Shown here: positions 26,406 through 35,043 of the stretch, piece by piece
Layout of the letters: each line of letters starts with the position of its first letter
Numbering within the stretch: position 1 is the first letter of the stretch
Source of the DNA: Teredinibacter haidensis
Lineage (GTDB): Bacteria; Pseudomonadota; Gammaproteobacteria; Pseudomonadales; Cellvibrionaceae
Direction of reading: 5' to 3'
Length of the DNA stretch: 64,000 nucleotides
Assembly: GCF_014211975.1 (NCBI RefSeq)
Contig: NZ_CP060084.1
Span: 3,111,001 to 3,175,000 of the forward strand
Notes under the pieces: model-generated
Seen by the model: only the letters and a program-made list of their open reading frames with translations
What the model was told of the DNA's origin: nothing
Databases searched by the model: none
Program-made: the position numbers and the translations under genes

Positions 26406-26981
26406 GCGATACTCGCAGAATGGCAAGATACGCTGCCATTTTTGTTGCTCTGATTCATTATTTTTGAAACCATATTTACAATTCTTATAAGCATCAATCA
26501 TGAATTCAACTGCATACTCGTAACGTTGTTCAGCGGCCATTCGAATATAACTGAGGCCGACTTTTTCATTTCCATCAATTCCATTGCCGTGCAAGACATC
26601 TAAACCGTAACACCATTGTGCTGGCGCAGAATCTTCTTGTGCAGCTTTAAAATAGAACTCTATAGCTTCTCTTACTTTCCCAGAATCATAAAGATTACAG
26701 CCAAGTCTGTATTGCGCCTCCGGACAGCCACCTTCTGCAGCAAGACGTAGAAGATTTTCGTACATTTCATCTACCTTTTGATCTTCAAGAGGTAGCGAAT
26801 CTTCAGCAAGGTTCGGCATTCCAGATTTTAGCCAAAGCGCTCTCGGGTGTGATTTAATCCAATACGGCTTTAAAATCGCTTTAGCCATACTAAGTAAAAC
26901 GTCGTACTGTTCTTCATCAGAACACCAGCCAAGTGCATCAAGAATGGCCTCTGCCTGTCGTATTTCGCTTTCTATTTCCAT
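26400..26981 (-). CDS. Sel1-like repeat protein
   Basis: 193 residues with two to three Sel1-like (SLR) repeats: EAQYRLGCNLYDSGKVREAI, then APAQWCYGLDVLHGNGID, then VGLSYIRMAAEQRYEYAVEF. Sel1 repeats form helical scaffolds for protein contacts. No signal peptide, so cytoplasmic. The stop lies inside the attC right core. A specific partner cannot be inferred. Confidence 0.82.
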   Translation of the reverse strand: MEIESEIRQAEAILDALGWCSDEEQYDVLLSMAKAILKPYWIKSHPRALWLKSGMPNLAEDSLPLEDQKVDEMYENLLRLAAEGGCPEAQYRLGCNLYDSGKVREAIEFYFKAAQEDSAPAQWCYGLDVLHGNGIDGNEKVGLSYIRMAAEQRYEYAVEFMIDAYKNCKYGFKNNESEQQKWQRILPFCEYRY

Positions 26982-26999
26982 TGCTCAATATCTAGGTGC

Positions 27000-27116
27000 T
27001 ACTAACGCCGCTATAAATTGCCACCGAAGTGGAGTGACGTTTTGTGTGATAATTTGCGAAGCAAATACACCAAACGGCGCGTAGCTTCGGTGGTCAATTT
27101 GATAGCTTTGTTAGGC
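27000..27116 (-). repeat. attC site 16
   Basis: Left core TACTAAC (27000), right core GTTAGGC (27110, perfect consensus), 117 bp; arms gccaccgaagtgga/tagcttcggtggtc. Related to decayed site 1. Confidence 0.93.
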
Positions 27117-27538
27117 TAACGAATTTTTACTGACTCATACAGCTTTCCATTACAATCCCCAATAACATCATCACAATTAGCTAGAACAGCTCTGTACTTG
27201 CTATAAGACGCTGTTAACTCCAAATATTCATACAAGTCTACATACTCAACTTCAGTTTCAGAAACTATCAGCGTATGCTCTACAACATACCTCCCATCAC
27301 ACTCCCACACCCCAGACTCTTTCTGTGATTCATCTACAACGCCATCAGCAAAGTTAAATACCATTTCAAATGTTCCATCTTTATTAAAGGTGGATTGAAA
27401 CGTTTTCTGGGATTGTATGCTGTACTCAAAACTACTACCAACCCAAGTACCGACTAAGTATTCACAATTCAACTCTTCTTCTGCCGAAGCGTATGCACCA
27501 ACAAAGATTACCAAAAATATAGCGGATAATAATTTCAT
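27116..27538 (-). CDS. Secreted cassette protein, lipocalin-like pattern
   Basis: 140 residues from ATG 27538 (MKLLSAIFLVIFVGAYASAE); an upstream GTG-type start lies in the attC. Signal peptide cleaved after ASA. The mature part opens CEYLVGTWVGSS and continues TFNKDGTFEMVFNF and GVWECDGRYVV, the pattern of small beta-barrel proteins in which a GTW strand is followed by a turn-rich sheet. Four cysteines. Exact family not identified. Confidence 0.68.
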   Translation of the reverse strand: MKLLSAIFLVIFVGAYASAEEELNCEYLVGTWVGSSFEYSIQSQKTFQSTFNKDGTFEMVFNFADGVVDESQKESGVWECDGRYVVEHTLIVSETEVEYVDLYEYLELTASYSKYRAVLANCDDVIGDCNGKLYESVKIR

Positions 27539-27547
27539 AAAATTTAC

Positions 27548-27666
27548 GCCTAACGCCGAGCTCACCGGCGCATATTGCGGAGAGCGTTTTTATGTAAAAT
27601 GGAGCACCGCGACATACATAAAAACGAGCGTAGCGATATGCGTCCGAGTGCAGCGATTTGTTATGA
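27548..27666 (-). repeat. attC site 17 (of type C cassette copy 1)
   Basis: Left core GCCTAAC (27548), right core GTTATGA (27660), 119 bp; arms ctcaccggcgcatattgcgg-like and atatgcgtccgagtg. Confidence 0.92.
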
Positions 27667-28013
27667 GCTGGGTGGCACTTACTTCCTACAACGCTCGTTG
27701 TGGAGCGAACGCGGAACTTTAGCCTATTAAAAACCCAACCAGTTTAAACTACTATTATTCTAGTTCGTACCTTCTTGATGAAGCCTTGAAGATGCGAGCC
27801 ACTCACTTTTGTTTCGCAGTGAAATCTCAAACGGTGAACCAAGGAACGAATGGTTTTGCACTCACCTTATTCCAAGGATTTCTATTGTAACCACTTCGTG
27901 ACACTCTTGCGCCGAGTGAAACTATTTATTCTTGCTCGAAGCTTGCACTTACTAAACTGCGAACTCTCAAATTAGAAAATATTCTGGAACCACAACTAAA
28001 TTATTTAAACCCG
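27667..28013 (-). repeat. ORF-less cassette type C, copy 1
   Basis: 347 bp with no credible ORF, nearly identical to copy 2 at 30033. Holds short inverted stretches (acgctcgttgtggagcg). Followed directly by two type B cassettes. Confidence 0.87.
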
Positions 28014-28129
28014 CCATAACGTTGTTATAAACTGCACTTTTTACGTAATGTAATGTTGTGCGATTATGCCGCAGGCATGCACAACATGAAATGGAGTAAA
28101 AAGTGTCAGGTTTGATGACTTTGTTATAG
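28014..28129 (-). repeat. attC site 18 (of type B cassette copy 2)
   Basis: Left core CCATAAC (28014), right core GTTATAG (28123), 116 bp. Type B attC. Confidence 0.9.
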
Positions 28130-28427
28130 CAAGGCAGCGTTCGTACCTACAAACTTTCCCCACTTCTCTAACAAAGCCATCGCCGACAATAACGACCAGA
28201 CCGCCCCGCTCTATTACCCTTTAAACACTGCCACCAACGACAAAATCCGAGCAACAGCACAACATCCAAACTGGCAAAGACTCGTAGTTAAATACCACCA
28301 ACGATAAAGAAACTACGTTAGCGATGTAGAATCTCGCAATTTACGATCCAACTGCTTGGCCAAGCCCCTACGAAGTAAGGTAAGGGATACTTGAGACTCA
28401 CCTAAAAATGTAAAATGCTAAAGACCG
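28130..28427 (-). repeat. ORF-less cassette type B, copy 2
   Basis: 298 bp, a few substitutions from copy 1. The 18-codon terminal frame is kept, with one Met-to-Thr change. Confidence 0.88.
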
Positions 28428-28543
28428 CTATAACGTTGTTATAAACTGCACTTTTTACGTAATGTAATGTTGTGCAACTATGCCGCAGGCATGCACAACA
28501 TGAAATGGAGTAAAAAGTGTCAGGTTTGATGACTTTGTTATAG
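28428..28543 (-). repeat. attC site 19 (of type B cassette copy 3)
   Basis: Left core CTATAAC (28428), right core GTTATAG (28537), 116 bp. Type B attC. Confidence 0.9.
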
Positions 28544-28841
28544 CAAGGCAGCGTTCATACCTACAAACCTTCCCCATTTCTCTAACAAAGCCATTGCCGA
28601 CAATAACGACCAAACCGCCCGCCCCTACTTTCCTTTAATCACTACCACTACTGACAAAAGCAGAGCAACAGCACAACATCCAAACTGGCAAAGACTCGTA
28701 GTTAAATACCACCAACGATAAAGAAACTACGTTAGCGATGCCGAATCTCGTAATTTACGACCCAACTGCTTGGCCAAGTCCCTACGAAGTAAGGCAAGGG
28801 ATACTTGAGACTCACTTAAAAATGTAAAATGCTAAAGACCG
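28544..28841 (-). repeat. ORF-less cassette type B, copy 3
   Basis: 298 bp in direct tandem with copy 2, but closer in sequence to copy 4 (shared ccttcccc, ccgcccgcccctactttcc). So it is not a simple recent duplication of its neighbour. The terminal 18-codon frame is intact. Confidence 0.88.
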
Positions 28842-28958
28842 CTATAACGCCCCGCTCACCCGCACATACTGCGGAGAGCATTTTTGTGTATAGTGGCGCG
28901 CAGCGACACACAAAAATGAGCGTAGCAGTATGTGTCGGCGTGCAGCGGTTTGTTATGC
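28842..28958 (-). repeat. attC site 20
   Basis: Left core CTATAAC (28842), right core GTTATGC (28952), 117 bp; arms cgcacatactgcggagagc/gcgtagcagtatgtgtcgg. Family of sites 3, 17 and 21. Confidence 0.92.
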
Positions 28959-28970
28959 AAACCTGCCGTT

Positions 28971-29888
28971 TTATTCATATAGGTATTCCATTTTCCTATA
29001 ATTATTAATATTTAACGATTCGTTCTCGGTTTTACTCTGTTTCAGCATATATTCCGACCCAAACTGGAAATAACCTTCTGGTAGCGGGTTTACCGCTAAT
29101 GGATTATGAACTATCACATAATCACTGCCAGTTTCACATGGTCTTGACCAAAGAGAACTCTCTGAGAACAGCAGAGCGCTAATATTTTCAAATTCCTTGA
29201 TTCGAAAGAAATTCGTGCAAATCGAATTATTATTGTATTTATCTATTTCCGGTCGATAATCAATTTGTCTAGATTCTACTGAGCCTGTAGCTTTATCAAA
29301 AATAAACTTATCGCTACCACCCTCAAACACAGCTTTTACGATCCTGGGCGTGAAATCATCGAGTCCAGGGCCCGGTGTGAGCAGCGAACCGTTGACTGCA
29401 ATTATGAATGGTTCAGCCTCTTTACATATACACTGCTCTAAATAATGCTTATGCTTCCTATCTTTATCATAAATAGCGCTGGTTAACCTCAGCATAATTT
29501 TTTCACTATCAATACGCAGGGCCCGACCGGGCTCGCCTAGTGAAACCTCATCTAATGAGTTTCCTCTGGTTGCGCAGACCGCTTCGATCCAAATTCGATT
29601 TCCACCGGTATTGATTAGACACAGATCAGGCCCTTTATTTCCGCTATATTGTTCTGATAGTTTAAAGCCGCTATCAAGTAGGCTGCAGGCGAGATCCATC
29701 TCCCAAAAAGCCGAAAAGAACTCTAACTCGAATTTCCGTTTAAAATCTCTGTCCGAATACGGCTTGAACTTCGAGTATAGTTGATTGCAAAGTTCTCTTT
29801 TGTATCCTTCCCTTGATTCGGCAATCGATCTCCATGATTTGTGAGAATTCTTGCTTCCTTTACTATCAAATAGATTTTCATTCTTCAT
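28971..29888 (-). CDS. Large cassette protein with PD-(D/E)XK-like motif, possible nuclease
   Basis: 305 residues, soluble, start ATG with GAGAAG upstream. The central region reads FELEFFSAFWEMDLACSLLD, then GPDLCL (Asp88) and RIWIEAV (Glu102). This is the order of helix, acidic residue and beta-strand E of the PD-(D/E)XK superfamily, although the usual Lys after the second acid is replaced (E-A-V). The flanking regions are unknown to me. At nearly 1 kb it is one of the longest cassettes. Nuclease activity is inference; a degenerate, non-catalytic fold is possible. Confidence 0.6.
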   Translation of the reverse strand: MKNENLFDSKGSKNSHKSWRSIAESREGYKRELCNQLYSKFKPYSDRDFKRKFELEFFSAFWEMDLACSLLDSGFKLSEQYSGNKGPDLCLINTGGNRIWIEAVCATRGNSLDEVSLGEPGRALRIDSEKIMLRLTSAIYDKDRKHKHYLEQCICKEAEPFIIAVNGSLLTPGPGLDDFTPRIVKAVFEGGSDKFIFDKATGSVESRQIDYRPEIDKYNNNSICTNFFRIKEFENISALLFSESSLWSRPCETGSDYVIVHNPLAVNPLPEGYFQFGSEYMLKQSKTENESLNINNYRKMEYLYE

Positions 29889-29913
29889 ATACTTCTCTAT
29901 TTAATACTCTCTT

Positions 29914-30032
29914 GCATAACGCCGAGCTCACCGGCGCATATTGCGGAGAGCGTTTTTATGTAAAATGGAGCACCGCGACATACATAAAAACGAGCGTAGC
30001 AATATGCGTCCGAGTGCAGCGATTTGTTATGA
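29914..30032 (-). repeat. attC site 21 (of type C cassette copy 2)
   Basis: Left core GCATAAC (29914), right core GTTATGA (30026), 119 bp; nearly identical to site 17. Confidence 0.92.
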
Positions 30033-30379
30033 GCTGGGCGGCACTTAGTTCCTACAACGCTCTTTGTGGAGCGAACGCGGAACTTTAGCCTATTAAAAAC
30101 CCAACTAGCTTAAACTACTATTATTTTAGTTCGTACCTTCTTGATGAAGCCTTGAAGATGCGAGCCACCCACTTTTGTTTCGCAGTGAAATCTTAAACGG
30201 TGAACCAAGGAACGAATGGTTTTGCTCTCACCTTATTCCAATGCTTTCTATTGTAACCACTTGGCTACTTTCTTGTGCCGAGTGAAACTATTTGTTCTTT
30301 CTCGACGATGGCACTTACTAAACTGCGAACTCTCAAATTCTTACGAATTCAAGAACGATATACAAATTATTTAAACCCG
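30033..30379 (-). repeat. ORF-less cassette type C, copy 2
   Basis: 347 bp, same length as copy 1, with scattered substitutions (for example ttggctactttcttgtgcc versus ttcgtgacactcttgcgcc). No credible ORF. Confidence 0.87.
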
Positions 30380-30482
30380 CCATAACGCCGGGCTCAACTG
30401 CGTAGCGAACTGGCGCTTTTTGTGCGGTTTTTTGCACAAAAAGTGACAGGTTGCGGAGTCAGATTGCAGCCCCTTGTTAGGC
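30380..30482 (-). repeat. attC site 22
   Basis: Left core CCATAAC (30380), right core GTTAGGC (30476, perfect consensus), 103 bp; arms ggctcaactgcgtagcg and ttgcggagtcagattgcagcc. Confidence 0.92.
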
Positions 30483-30487
30483 ATTTA

Positions 30488-31711
30488 CTATCTACGACAG
30501 CCAGTGCCCGAACAAGACTTGGTATTGAAATTATACAACGTAGAATGGCCTAGTTTTCCCTTCGGAAATGGAACACCTTTGTTTAAAAAGAAAGTGGCAG
30601 AATTACCACCGTATAGGCCTGAAGGAATAGTAATTTCCTTAAGTATTACATACCCGTTATGAATACTTCTTGGTCGAAATGTTGATGAGATAGAGCCTGA
30701 AGCTACTGGCGGCAATTCATCTTTATGCATCTCAGCTTTCATTTGTGCCCACCGCTCAGAGTCTTGTACAGTAGCTTTTCGAATTAATCCCTTCCTGACA
30801 AAATCTTCTAAACCGGCCTGACCTGCTAATGGAACGGTTTTATCAAAGAATAATTCCGGTGGAGTATCTTTAGATGTAAACAATTTGTCATTATGATTAA
30901 TCTGGTCACCAAAAACCAAGCTACCTTTACTGGCATAATGCACTAATGTCACATCTTTATTAAAAACCTTCCTAGACAGAGGGTTAATTTTCCTTAGATT
31001 TTTTTCTGCTACATAGACGTAACCACACGGGCCACGATTATCATAGGAACTTATTAATATTGGTGTATCTTGAGGTAGACCTGCAACGGCTTGCCTATGA
31101 TAGCCAGTGGCAACAACAGCAGATATTTTTGTTCCTTGTGTCCAGGCTATATTCCAAACAGAGGGTTCATAAGCCCCTAAAATTAATGCTACTGGATTAT
31201 TGGGAGAGTTAACAATCACCTCAAATTGAGTTGCTTGATGCCCACTTTGATCGATTTGAAAGTTGATTTTTTTACCGCTATAAGATCCGCCAGCATAAAT
31301 CTTTGTATCATCAAAAATCACTTCAGTATCAAAGCTACACGCACCTTTCACACCTTGAAACATACTTTTCTTTGAATATGTATATGGAATAAGGTTTTCG
31401 TGTTCCTTTCTAAGCTCTAGAATTCTCGTTTTGTAAAGTTCCACTAGACAAGTAGCATCATTGAAACCACACTCTACTGCTCTCTGCTTTAGCCATACCC
31501 TTTGATTCTTAAGGAATTTATCGGACTTTTTCTCATTAAGGGTTTCTTTAAGTTTAAAATAATAGGAAGACATATCCTCATCAAGTTTACTTAAATTTTT
31601 ATTCAAGCAAATTGTTTTATCTAGTTCTCGGTCAGCCTTACTGCAATCAAAACTTGCAGCAAGGGATGCATTTGATAGAAATGCTGTAAGAAGTAATATA
31701 ATTCTAATCAT
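30488..31711 (-). CDS. Secreted protein with LprI-type (DUF1311) N-terminal domain
   Basis: 407 residues with a signal peptide of about 19 residues (LLLTAFLSNASLAA). The next 90 residues have the LprI/YecT pattern: DCSKADRELDKTICLN, then LDEDMSSYYFKLKETL and RVWLKQRAVECG, with paired cysteines. This domain family includes putative lysozyme inhibitors. The remaining 300 residues have a beta-rich pattern (CSFDTEVIFDDTKIYAGGSY) I do not recognise. Probably periplasmic. Among the longest cassettes of the array. Confidence 0.7.
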   Translation of the reverse strand: MIRIILLLTAFLSNASLAASFDCSKADRELDKTICLNKNLSKLDEDMSSYYFKLKETLNEKKSDKFLKNQRVWLKQRAVECGFNDATCLVELYKTRILELRKEHENLIPYTYSKKSMFQGVKGACSFDTEVIFDDTKIYAGGSYSGKKINFQIDQSGHQATQFEVIVNSPNNPVALILGAYEPSVWNIAWTQGTKISAVVATGYHRQAVAGLPQDTPILISSYDNRGPCGYVYVAEKNLRKINPLSRKVFNKDVTLVHYASKGSLVFGDQINHNDKLFTSKDTPPELFFDKTVPLAGQAGLEDFVRKGLIRKATVQDSERWAQMKAEMHKDELPPVASGSISSTFRPRSIHNGYVILKEITIPSGLYGGNSATFFLNKGVPFPKGKLGHSTLYNFNTKSCSGTGCRR

Positions 31712-31735
31712 CTAATGTGAATTCCTTTTTTTGTT

Positions 31736-31825
31736 GCCTAACGTTCGCATATGGGGCGAGTAAAAAGCGCAGCTTTTTGCGAGTCCAAGACGCGAAGCGG
31801 CTGAACCATGATGCGCTTGTTATAA
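31736..31825 (-). repeat. attC site 23
   Basis: Left core GCCTAAC (31736), right core GTTATAA (31819), 90 bp; arms gcatatggggcgag-like and cgaagcggctgaaccatgatgc. A family of its own here. Confidence 0.85.
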
Positions 31826-32131
31826 CGGATAAACATTCGGTAAAACCACCATGCAAAATAAACACAACCCAGTAGAAACAGCCAGGTATGAAAGCCCTCT
31901 AATAATTTTTTTCTTAATTATTACAACCCAACTAAACAAGAAGGAAGTAATAGCCAAAGAATAAACAACAATAAGTATTGGCCCGTAGACATACCAGAGA
32001 AAATACTGAGGATTTATTGTTTCTTCCGATGGCGGAAAAAAGCTAATGCCGAATAAAGCAATTATAAAAATCAACGCTACAACTAAAATCTGTTGTGTGG
32101 ATTTAGCCCAGCTATTGGGTAGAAGCCTCAA
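31820..32131 (-). CDS. Three-helix membrane protein of a cassette, unknown function
   Basis: 103 residues from a TTG start with AGGA seven bases upstream. Three hydrophobic segments: ILVVALIFIIALFGISFF, YVYGPILIVVYSLAITSFLF and LSYLAVSTGLCLFCMVV. Basic loop KKKII between the second and third. No family recognised. The stop lies within the right core of attC 23. Confidence 0.65.
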   Translation of the reverse strand: MRLLPNSWAKSTQQILVVALIFIIALFGISFFPPSEETINPQYFLWYVYGPILIVVYSLAITSFLFSWVVIIKKKIIRGLSYLAVSTGLCLFCMVVLPNVYPL

Positions 32132-32149
32132 AACGTATCCTCGAATTAG

Positions 32150-32218
32150 TTATAACGCCGCCATAATTTGCCGCCTGAAGCGCAGCGTAAGACGGTCAAA
32201 TTGATGGCTTTGTTAAGC
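32150..32218 (-). repeat. attC site 24
   Basis: Left core TTATAAC (32150), right core GTTAAGC (32212), 69 bp; arms gccataatttgccg and cggtcaaattgatggc. Confidence 0.9.
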
Positions 32219-32710
32219 ATTTCTAGCCTCACGTAAAAAACTAAGTAATTCATCTCTTCTTTGGGTATTTTCGAAATCACGTTTTGGTAAAATGTGCCAT
32301 TGAGCACCAGGCATCGTAATGTAGATTGTGCCTAGCCTAGTAAAGACATTCGATATGGCGTTGTATTTGTGATGTGATTTATTATATTCAGTAGACTCGA
32401 CAAACTCATCGTCATTGAACTCAAAATCATGTGAACCGAGAACACCCTTTTTAAACATAGATCCAAATAAAGCCATAGCAACGCCGAAGCTACCAACAAA
32501 AAACAAGATGAGTATTAAATAGAAGAAAAATAAGTATACGAAAAAAAGTACCTCTACTACACCGAAAGAACTAAACAGCGAGTTCCACTCACCATAAGCA
32601 AAGAAAACAGCAAAAAATGAATACAAAACCTTATTGAAGGTCATACTTATTTGTGTAAAAAACGTGCCTATTGCCAAGTCCCTTCTATGAATTACAGATG
32701 TGTGCTTCAT
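32213..32710 (-). CDS. YcxB-like membrane protein
   Basis: 165 residues from ATG with GGAGA upstream. Two hydrophobic segments (VLYSFFAVFFAYG and VEVLFFVYLFFFYLILILFF) are followed by a soluble C-terminal domain with FVESTEYNKSHHKYNAISNV, IYITMPGAQWHILPKRDF and a final RRDELLSFLRE. That pattern is typical of the YcxB-like C-terminal domain (a PH-like fold). The function of the family is unknown. Inner membrane, domain likely in the cytoplasm. Confidence 0.72.
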   Translation of the reverse strand: MKHTSVIHRRDLAIGTFFTQISMTFNKVLYSFFAVFFAYGEWNSLFSSFGVVEVLFFVYLFFFYLILILFFVGSFGVAMALFGSMFKKGVLGSHDFEFNDDEFVESTEYNKSHHKYNAISNVFTRLGTIYITMPGAQWHILPKRDFENTQRRDELLSFLREARNA

Positions 32711-32723
32711 TAATTCTCCGTAT

Positions 32724-32822
32724 GCTTAACGCCACGTTAAGCGGCAAATAATAGATGGCTAAAATGTGTGAGGCACGAACAACAGCCAGCTGTTATTTGT
32801 CCGTTTGAACGTCTTGTTAGCA
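32724..32822 (-). repeat. attC site 25
   Basis: Left core GCTTAAC (32724), right core GTTAGCA (32816), 99 bp; arms ttaagcggcaaataatag and cagctgttatttgtccgttt. Family of site 29. Closes the GH12 cassette. Confidence 0.92.
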
Positions 32823-32827
32823 TTTTT

Positions 32828-33661
32828 TTACTTGAAATCGACATTAAAGGAGTTAATCCAAGCAATGCCCGCACCACTCATAATTTCAGTTCCTAATTCG
32901 ATATCAGAAATATACCATTCTTGTTTCAGAATATCCTTTTCAATAGCATATTGAATAAGTTCAAGAGCATTAAAGCTACTCTTTAGATCTGAATTCGTTG
33001 CTCTAAAGGTAACATATGTCCATTTGTTATCATTTTCTCCTGATAAGTCTCCCCAATTCTTCTCTACCCATACTTCCCAGTTTTTATTTCCTGCTTTAAA
33101 AGTATCGTACAACTTACCAGCAGGATTAAAGTGCTCTGGTGTAGAGTATGTCCAAATCATTAATTCAGCCATTATTGAGGATTTACTTAACTTCTTTACC
33201 TCATTAGGAGAGTCAATTAGCCACATTGAAGTTGCCAAATTATGTTGACCGTTTGTATCGATTAAAACATCATGAGAAATAGTTAGTTCATTTAATTCCG
33301 ATATTTTCAACGGAAACTGGTCATCAACAAGTGGTTTTGGATCCCAAGGGGAACTTCCAAGTTTAATTTGTGGGTAAGCATAAATAACATTGTTTGAGGA
33401 GGGCCAATCCCATGACCACCCATATATTTCACCACCGATGATCGGATTTTTCTCAAGGCATTGAGTCCATTTATAGCTTTTTGCTGCTTTCTTATTCCAG
33501 ACATTGTTATACAAAGTTCCATCTGGACTTTTGATAGATAAATAGTCAGAGCAGCCCAAAGAATTGGATTCAGGTTTAATCCATGTCTCATTTTCACAAG
33601 AAAATAGCATAAACAGTAACGTTAAGAGACAAATTATTTTAGTTATTTTTATAACACCCAT
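32828..33661 (-). CDS. GH12-family beta-glucanase lipoprotein
   Basis: 277 residues. The signal ends in a lipobox with Cys22 (LLFMLFSCEN), so the enzyme is lipid-anchored. The body matches family GH12: YNNVWN, GWSWDWPSSNNVIYAYPQI, the predicted nucleophile Glu166 in AELMIW and the predicted acid/base Glu259 in GTEIMSGAGIAW. GH12 enzymes cleave beta-1,4-glucan, xyloglucan or mixed-linkage glucan with retention. It is a single intact ORF between attC 25 and attC 26, so a carbohydrate-active enzyme is itself cassette cargo. Surface or periplasmic location depends on lipoprotein sorting. Confidence 0.85.
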   Translation of the reverse strand: MGVIKITKIICLLTLLFMLFSCENETWIKPESNSLGCSDYLSIKSPDGTLYNNVWNKKAAKSYKWTQCLEKNPIIGGEIYGWSWDWPSSNNVIYAYPQIKLGSSPWDPKPLVDDQFPLKISELNELTISHDVLIDTNGQHNLATSMWLIDSPNEVKKLSKSSIMAELMIWTYSTPEHFNPAGKLYDTFKAGNKNWEVWVEKNWGDLSGENDNKWTYVTFRATNSDLKSSFNALELIQYAIEKDILKQEWYISDIELGTEIMSGAGIAWINSFNVDFK

Positions 33662-33679
33662 CCGTGGAGTTTCCCTAAA

Positions 33680-33766
33680 TGCTAACGTTTTGCTAAACGG
33701 CGCAGCTTGCTGCGTCCAGTGGAGGCCGTCTTTTGGCCGGAACGATGTTTAAGTAATTTGTTATAA
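33680..33766 (-). repeat. attC site 26 (of type A cassette copy 3)
   Basis: Left core TGCTAAC (33680), right core GTTATAA (33760), 87 bp. Type A attC. Confidence 0.9.
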
Positions 33767-34088
33767 GCGAAACCGCGCTGAACTTTCTAGTGAGTACCAC
33801 AATACTTTAACCAAAGGCCCAGTTTCAATATTTTGACCTAGCCCACGCAAAGATGGTTGGAACGAAGTCAAACAATCAGCAACAAACTGATTGGCTAAGC
33901 CAAGCTATATTGTTGCTCTTTAACAATTTAGTTTGGCTGGCATTACCCGCACCGGGAACGAACACTCTTAATCTCAAACTATGGCGGCCGACAGGCGGCC
34001 CTTTAGCTTAAAAGTGATTACACAAAACTCTCAGAAAGCTCGTTGCTCAATTGAAACACGTAAAAACATTACAACCAACCACGAGCGC
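33767..34088 (-). repeat. ORF-less cassette type A, copy 3
   Basis: 322 bp, first of three consecutive type A cassettes. Hairpin arms 33898-33914 and 33922-33938; a G replaces A in the left arm and still pairs with T. Confidence 0.88.
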
Positions 34089-34175
34089 TTATAACGTTTT
34101 GCTAAACGGCGCAGCTTGCTGCGTCCAGTGGAGGCCGTCTTTTGGCCGGAACGATGTTTAAGTAACTTGTTATAA
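34089..34175 (-). repeat. attC site 27 (of type A cassette copy 4)
   Basis: Left core TTATAAC (34089), right core GTTATAA (34169), 87 bp. Type A attC. Confidence 0.9.
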
Positions 34176-34498
34176 GCGGAACCGCACAGAACCTGCTAGT
34201 GAGGACCACAATACCTTACTCAAAGACCCTTCTCCAATATTTTGACCTAGCCCACGCAAAGATGGTTGGAACGAAGCCAAACAACCAGCAACAAACTGAT
34301 TAACTAAGCAAAACTATATTGTTGTGCTTTAACAATTTAGCTTGGCTGGTATAACTCGCACCGAGAACGAACACTCTTAACCTCAAACTTTGGCGGCCGA
34401 CAGGCGGCCTTTTAGCCTAAAAGTGGTTCCACGAAACCCTCAGGGGCCTCAGCGCTCAATTGAAATATCTGAAAAACCTTACAACCAACTACGAGCGC
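34176..34498 (-). repeat. ORF-less cassette type A, copy 4
   Basis: 323 bp, the most diverged of the three tandem copies (caggggcctcagcg near its start). Hairpin arms 34307-34323 and 34331-34347. Confidence 0.88.
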
Positions 34499-34586
34499 TT
34501 ATAACGTTTTGCTAAACGGCGCAGCTTGCTGCGTCCAGTGGAGGCCGTCTTTTCGGCCGGAACGATGTTTAAGTAATTTGTTATAA
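34499..34586 (-). repeat. attC site 28 (of type A cassette copy 5)
   Basis: Left core TTATAAC (34499), right core GTTATAA (34580), 88 bp. Type A attC. Confidence 0.9.
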
Positions 34587-34908
34587 GCGGAACCGCACTG
34601 AACCTGCTAGTGAGGACCACAATGCCTTACTCAAAGAGCCTGCTTCAATATTTTGACTTAGCCCACGCAAAGATGGTTGAAACGAAGTCAAACAACCACC
34701 AACAAATTATTTACTAAGCCAAACTATATTGTTGTTCTTTAACAATTTAGTTTGGCTGGCATTACCCGCACCGGGAACGAACACTCTTAATCTCAAACTA
34801 TGGCGGCCGACAGGCGGCCTTTTAACGTAAAGGTGATTCCACAAAACTCTCAGAAAAACTCAGAGTTCAATTGAAACACGTAAAAACTTTACAACCAACT
34901 ACGAGCGC
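34587..34908 (-). repeat. ORF-less cassette type A, copy 5
   Basis: 322 bp. Hairpin arms 34717-34733 and 34741-34757 with one mismatch in 17 pairs. Shares the variant cattacccgcaccggga with copy 3. Confidence 0.88.
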
Positions 34909-35006
34909 TTATAACGCTTACATAAGCGGAAAATGATAGTTGGCTATAATGTTTGAGGAACGAAAACAGCCAACTGTAATTTTTCCGTTTGATGTTCTTG
35001 TTAGCA
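34909..35006 (-). repeat. attC site 29
   Basis: Left core TTATAAC (34909), right core GTTAGCA (35000), 98 bp. Closely related to site 25. Closes the MerR/DUF2938 cassette. Confidence 0.9.
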
Positions 35007-35043
35007 GTCGTGATACTCTTTCATCATATCCATTAAATTCACT

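Noticed and set aside
27417..27722. Plus-strand ORF across an attC (and its twin at 29813-30088)
   Set aside because: The shared C-terminal part is just the type C attC and body translated; it has no ribosome-binding site and appears twice only because the cassette is repeated.
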